Origin: Dysgonamonadaceae bacterium
Lineage (GTDB): Bacteria; Bacteroidota; Bacteroidia; Bacteroidales; Azobacteroidaceae
DNA length: 8,983 nucleotides
Direction: 5' to 3'
Assembly (NCBI GenBank): GCA_031258895.1
Contig: JAIRMF010000100.1
Coordinates: forward strand, 1-8,983
Part shown: positions 6,246 to 8,983 of the stretch, piece after piece
How the letters are laid out: each line of letters starts with the position of its first letter
Position numbering within the stretch: position 1 is the first letter of the stretch
The notes under the pieces: generated by a model
What the model was told of the DNA's origin: nothing
The model's input: only the letters and a program-made list of their open reading frames with translations
Database searches by the model: none
Made by a program: the position numbers and the translations under genes

Positions 6246-7526
6246 CGCATCGGCCACAACAAACGTACTTCCACCGACAAAAATCACATCCCGTCGAGTC
6301 GCACAACGTCTTGCAGCTTTCAGAGCGTCGGCGACGGTCGGAAACGCTTCTCCATGCAAGCCGAAAATAACCGCTCTTTCCGACAAAACGGCAGCGTCAA
6401 GAGCACGCGGTATCGACGCCTGTGTGAAATAATACTTCGCCTCCGACGGCAAGAGGGCAAGAACGGCCGAAATATCCTTGTCATTTACCATTCCGAAAAC
6501 AATATGCAGGTTATCGAATTTTTCCATCTGCAACTGTCGGACATTGTATTCCATACCGCCAACATTGTGTCCCGTATCCAAGATGATTTTAGGTTCATGC
6601 CCTGCAATCTGCCACCTGCCCATAAGCCCCGTGTTTTCGGTGACATGAAGAAATCCCTGATGGACGTGTGAACGGCGAACGGCGAACTTTGAAAAGCGGC
6701 TAAGCATATTGATTGCACAAAGTACGGTAGCGGCATTTTTCTCTTGAGCATAACCGCCGAGTTCACATTCGATATTAAAATATTTGCGAGTTTCAAACGA
6801 CAAGCGTCCGGAAGGAAGGATCTTTGAGGAGAGAATCGGTTTTTCATCTTCCGCAAAAACAAAATCATTACCTGTCTGCCCGTTAACCTCCCTGTACGAT
6901 TCAAACACTTCCCTCACTTCACCCTGTGCTTCACCTATCACAACCGGCACACCGGGTTTTATGATACCTCCTTTTTCGCGGGCAATAGCCGTCAACGTGT
7001 CACCCAGCAAAGCAGTGTGGTCGAAACTGATGTTAGTGATGACGCTCAAAATCGGAACAATCACGTTCGTGCAGTCGAGACGACCGCCAAGCCCGACTTC
7101 TATCACCGCTATATCTACATCACGGTCAGAGAAATATGAAAACGCCATACCTGTCGTAAGTTCAAAGAACGAGGGCCTGACAGATTCAAAAAAATCACGA
7201 TGCCGTTCCATGAAATCAACGATATATTCTTTGTCGATCATTTGCCCGTTGACGCGGATACGCTCTCGAAAATCCGACAGATGAGGGGACGTGTATAAAC
7301 CGGTACGATAGCCTGCCTCCTGCAACAGAGAGGACAACAGATGACTTACCGAACCTTTGCCGTTTGTTCCCGCAACATGGATTGTCGCATAGCGGCGATG
7401 CCTGTATCCGAGATGTTTGTCGATCAGAAAAGAATTTTCCATCCCTTCCTTGTATGCTGCGCTACCTACTGCCTGAAACATCGGTGCGCTGCTGTACATA
7501 TAATTAATAGTCTGTTCGTATGTCAT
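6234..7526 (-). CDS. folC: Bifunctional folylpolyglutamate synthase / dihydrofolate synthase
   Basis: FolC ligates glutamate to dihydropteroate and extends the gamma-glutamyl tail of folates, using ATP, in the cytoplasm. The 430 residues match the family length (about 420-430). A Mur-ligase-like fold is indicated by the P-loop GTNGKGS (53-59), YTSPHLSDFRERIRVNG (78-94), FELTTGMAF (121-129), EVGLGGRLDCTNV (143-155), ITNISFDHTALLG (163-175) and EKGGIIKPG (184-192), which holds the lysine expected to be carbamylated. The C-terminal glutamate-ligase domain starts near 300 with MGRWQ and the family DTGHN (317-321; usually D-x-x-HN). The start at 7526 gives the familiar Bacteroidales N-terminus (TYEQTINYMYSSAPMFQ). 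It is transcribed leftwards from a promoter element at 7571-7578 and ends inside the 3' end of the DUF3109-type gene. Confidence 0.96.
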   Translation of the reverse strand: MTYEQTINYMYSSAPMFQAVGSAAYKEGMENSFLIDKHLGYRHRRYATIHVAGTNGKGSVSHLLSSLLQEAGYRTGLYTSPHLSDFRERIRVNGQMIDKEYIVDFMERHRDFFESVRPSFFELTTGMAFSYFSDRDVDIAVIEVGLGGRLDCTNVIVPILSVITNISFDHTALLGDTLTAIAREKGGIIKPGVPVVIGEAQGEVREVFESYREVNGQTGNDFVFAEDEKPILSSKILPSGRLSFETRKYFNIECELGGYAQEKNAATVLCAINMLSRFSKFAVRRSHVHQGFLHVTENTGLMGRWQIAGHEPKIILDTGHNVGGMEYNVRQLQMEKFDNLHIVFGMVNDKDISAVLALLPSEAKYYFTQASIPRALDAAVLSERAVIFGLHGEAFPTVADALKAARRCATRRDVIFVGGSTFVVADALNV

Positions 7527-7570
7527 GTATTTAATAATAATCGGTTTTGCCGGTTTGCACTAACTTTCTG

Positions 7571-7578
7571 CAAAATTA
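7571..7578 (-). promoter_or_regulatory. -7 promoter element for folC
   Basis: Read on the minus strand, 7578-7571 is TAATTTTG, a perfect TAnnTTTG box. It lies about 45 bp ahead of the folC ATG, leaving a leader of roughly 35-40 nt. I see no good TTTG -33 box at the usual spacing, so the promoter may be weak or helped by another factor. Confidence 0.55.
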
Positions 7579-7726
7579 GCGGATTTTTATCTGTTAAGCT
7601 GCCCGGTCGTTCAGCTCACGAGATACGTCATTCATCTAATACGCTATCAGGTGCGGTCTTCAAGTTAAAAATCGTCAGGCAGTGTTTTGTAGTTGTTGTT
7701 TTATGCCTGCGAAGCTAAATTTTTAC

Positions 7727-7734
7727 TACCTTTG
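7727..7734 (+). promoter_or_regulatory. -7 promoter element for the ECF sigma factor gene
   Basis: TACCTTTG at 7727-7734 matches TAnnTTTG exactly. No consensus TTTG lies 19-21 bp upstream. Transcription would begin at about 7739-7744, on top of the ATG at 7740, which argues that the working start codon is the later ATG at 7770. Confidence 0.6.
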
Positions 7735-7769
7735 CCCGTATGGGAGAACGCGATGGAAACGGTTTTTCG

Positions 7770-8333
7770 ATGAATCACTATAACGAAGAAGAAACGCTCG
7801 ACAGGTTACGCAGCAGAGATGTTCATAAGCAGCGTGCGGCGTTCGGCGATGTTGTCGCGTTTTACAGCAAAAAACTGTACGGGCAAATCCGCAAAATGGT
7901 CATCTCGCATGACGACGCTAACGACCTTCTGCAAAATACTTTCATGAAAGCATGGCTCAATATTGATCTTTTTCGCGGTGAGGCAAAACTTTCCACATGG
8001 CTTTACCGTATTGCCTTTAACGAAACCATTACTTTTCTTAACAGGGAAAACACCCGGAACACCGTCTCGATAGACGCCGAGAACGCACATTTTGCGGAGC
8101 GACTTGAGAGTGACGAATATTTTGACGGCGATGCTCTTCAGATAAAGTTTCAGAGAGCGATTGCCTCTTTGCCTAAACGGCAGCGTCTGGTTTTCAATAC
8201 CCGTTACTACGAGGACATGCCGTACGGCGAGATGTCGGAAATTTTCGGCACTTCGGTCGGCGCACTTAAAGCGTCTTATCACCACGCCGTAAAAAAGATT
8301 GAAAAATTTATAAACAACGAGGAGCCGTCTTAG
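7770..8333 (+). CDS. ECF (sigma-70 family, RpoE-like) RNA polymerase sigma factor
   Basis: ECF sigma factors direct RNA polymerase to a small set of promoters, usually in response to an envelope or stress signal. Region 2 is clear: FYSKKLYGQIRKMVISHDDANDLLQNTFMKAWLNIDLFRGEAKLSTWLYRIAFNE, holding core-binding and -10 recognition residues. After a short acidic linker, region 4 carries the helix-turn-helix: ASLPKRQRLVFNTRYYEDMPYGEMSEIFGTSVGALKASYHHAVKKIEKFI. There is no region 1 or 3, and 187 residues is the normal ECF size. The ATG at 7740 would add ten residues (MGERDGNGFS), but it coincides with the predicted transcription start, and relatives begin close to MN-x-Y-x-EEE; I therefore prefer 7770. 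No anti-sigma gene follows: the next gene is asnB on the opposite strand, overlapping by 4 bp. The target promoters cannot be told from here. Confidence 0.93.
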   Translation: MNHYNEEETLDRLRSRDVHKQRAAFGDVVAFYSKKLYGQIRKMVISHDDANDLLQNTFMKAWLNIDLFRGEAKLSTWLYRIAFNETITFLNRENTRNTVSIDAENAHFAERLESDEYFDGDALQIKFQRAIASLPKRQRLVFNTRYYEDMPYGEMSEIFGTSVGALKASYHHAVKKIEKFINNEEPS

Positions 8334-8983
8334 TACGCGTCGTTATGCACCGTCTTTACCGCACGTCCCGAAGGGTCTATCATTTTCCCGAACGCTTCGT
8401 CCCATTCGATGGCGACAGGGGTACTGCATGCAACCGAAGGCACTGAGGGCACTGTCTTTGCGGCGGCTTCCGAGGGGAAGAGTTCTTCGAAAATAGTACG
8501 GTAGTGATATTCTTCTTTTGTCATCGGCGGATTTATCGGGAAACGTTCTTCGACGGAGGCAAACTGTTCGTCGGACACCTGTGAGGACGCTATCTCGCGC
8601 AGGGTGTCGATCCAGCTGTACCCTACCCCATCGGAAAACTGTTCTTTTTGTCTCCAGGCCACGCTTTCGGGCAGGAAGCTTTCGAACGCTTTGCGCAGTA
8701 TCCATTTTTCCATGCGGCTTTTCAGGCCGCTCAATTTGTCTACCGGATTCAGTCGCATTGCAACATCCAGGAATTCCTTGTCGAGGAAAGGCACACGGCC
8801 TTCCACACCCCATGCTGCGAGAGATTTGTTGGCTCTCAGGCAATCGTAGAGATGCAGTTTTTCAAGTTTACGTACCGTTTCCTCGTGCAGGGCTTTTGCG
8901 TCGGGCGCTTTATGGAAATACAGATACCCTCCGAAGACCTCGTCTGCGCCTTCTCCCGAGAGTACCATTTTGATGCCCATCGA
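8330..8983 (-). CDS. asnB: Asparagine synthase B, C-terminal part (5' end beyond the window)
   Basis: AsnB makes asparagine from aspartate, ATP and glutamine-derived ammonia. The window holds the last 217 codons of the synthetase domain; the N-terminal glutamine amidotransferase domain and first ATP-binding motif would lie to the right. The frame stays open to the edge, so the ATG at 8980 is internal. Visible motifs are VLSGEGADEVFGGYLYFHKAP, RANKSLAAWGVEGRVPFLDKEFLDVAM, KWILRKAF and LPESVAWRQKEQFSDGVGYSWID, followed by the usual C-terminal VPSVPSVACSTPVAIEWDEAF and HNDAY ending. These fit the AsnB type common in Bacteroidales and enterobacteria. The stop codon overlaps the sigma-factor stop by 4 bp, convergently, with no hairpin terminator between them. 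Confidence 0.96.
   Translation of the reverse strand, partial: SMGIKMVLSGEGADEVFGGYLYFHKAPDAKALHEETVRKLEKLHLYDCLRANKSLAAWGVEGRVPFLDKEFLDVAMRLNPVDKLSGLKSRMEKWILRKAFESFLPESVAWRQKEQFSDGVGYSWIDTLREIASSQVSDEQFASVEERFPINPPMTKEEYHYRTIFEELFPSEAAAKTVPSVPSVACSTPVAIEWDEAFGKMIDPSGRAVKTVHNDAY

Noticed and set aside
7341..7718. 125-codon plus-strand ORF covering the folC start and the divergent spacer
   Set aside because: It runs antisense through the conserved folC N-terminus and its promoter region and shows no recognisable features.
8518..8973. Plus-strand ORF opposite asnB
   Set aside because: Asparagine synthase motifs are continuous on the minus strand; the plus-strand frame is arginine- and proline-rich shadow sequence.

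Overview
The window looks like chromosomal DNA from a member of the Bacteroidota, most likely order Bacteroidales. Three things point there: promoters of the TTTG / TAnnTTTG type, start codons preceded by A/T-rich sequence instead of a Shine-Dalgarno box, and a Por-type (T9SS) C-terminal sorting domain on a secreted protein. The protein content agrees: a C-terminally extended ribosomal protein S16, a tgt - LptF/LptG permease - DUF3109 cluster, and an ECF sigma factor and AsnB whose sequences fit Bacteroidales relatives. I cannot name a genus.

Layout. 1-423 is an array of twenty contiguous 21-bp units that runs in from the left edge, followed by five 9-bp units (453-497). A well-formed promoter (591-622) drives two tandem secreted-protein genes (682-1341 and 1347-2510). 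They share an N-terminal module but carry different C-terminal halves, and only the first has the T9SS sorting domain. A strong terminator (2531-2575) closes this unit. A second good promoter (2617-2647) drives rpsP (2688-3314), which ends at a terminator-like hairpin lying directly against the tgt start codon. tgt (3438-4568), an LptF/LptG-type permease (4578-5672) and a cysteine-rich DUF3109-type gene (5685-6245) follow with gaps of only 9 and 12 bp, as an operon. folC (6234-7526, minus) converges on that operon with a 12-bp overlap. A 213-bp divergent region with a promoter element for each side separates folC from an ECF sigma factor gene (7770-8333, plus). The sigma gene in turn converges, with a 4-bp overlap, on the 3' part of asnB (8330 to the right edge, minus).

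Most of the window from rpsP rightward is ordinary housekeeping: translation (S16), tRNA queuosine modification (Tgt), outer-membrane lipopolysaccharide transport (LptF/G-like), folate polyglutamylation (FolC), asparagine synthesis (AsnB) and regulated transcription (ECF sigma). The accessory part is the left 2.5 kb, with the structured minisatellite and the duplicated, C-terminally diverged secreted proteins. I found no transposase, integrase, tRNA, rRNA or CRISPR array. I saw no clear evidence of a wholly new system; the left end and the rpsP-tgt junction most deserve a second look.
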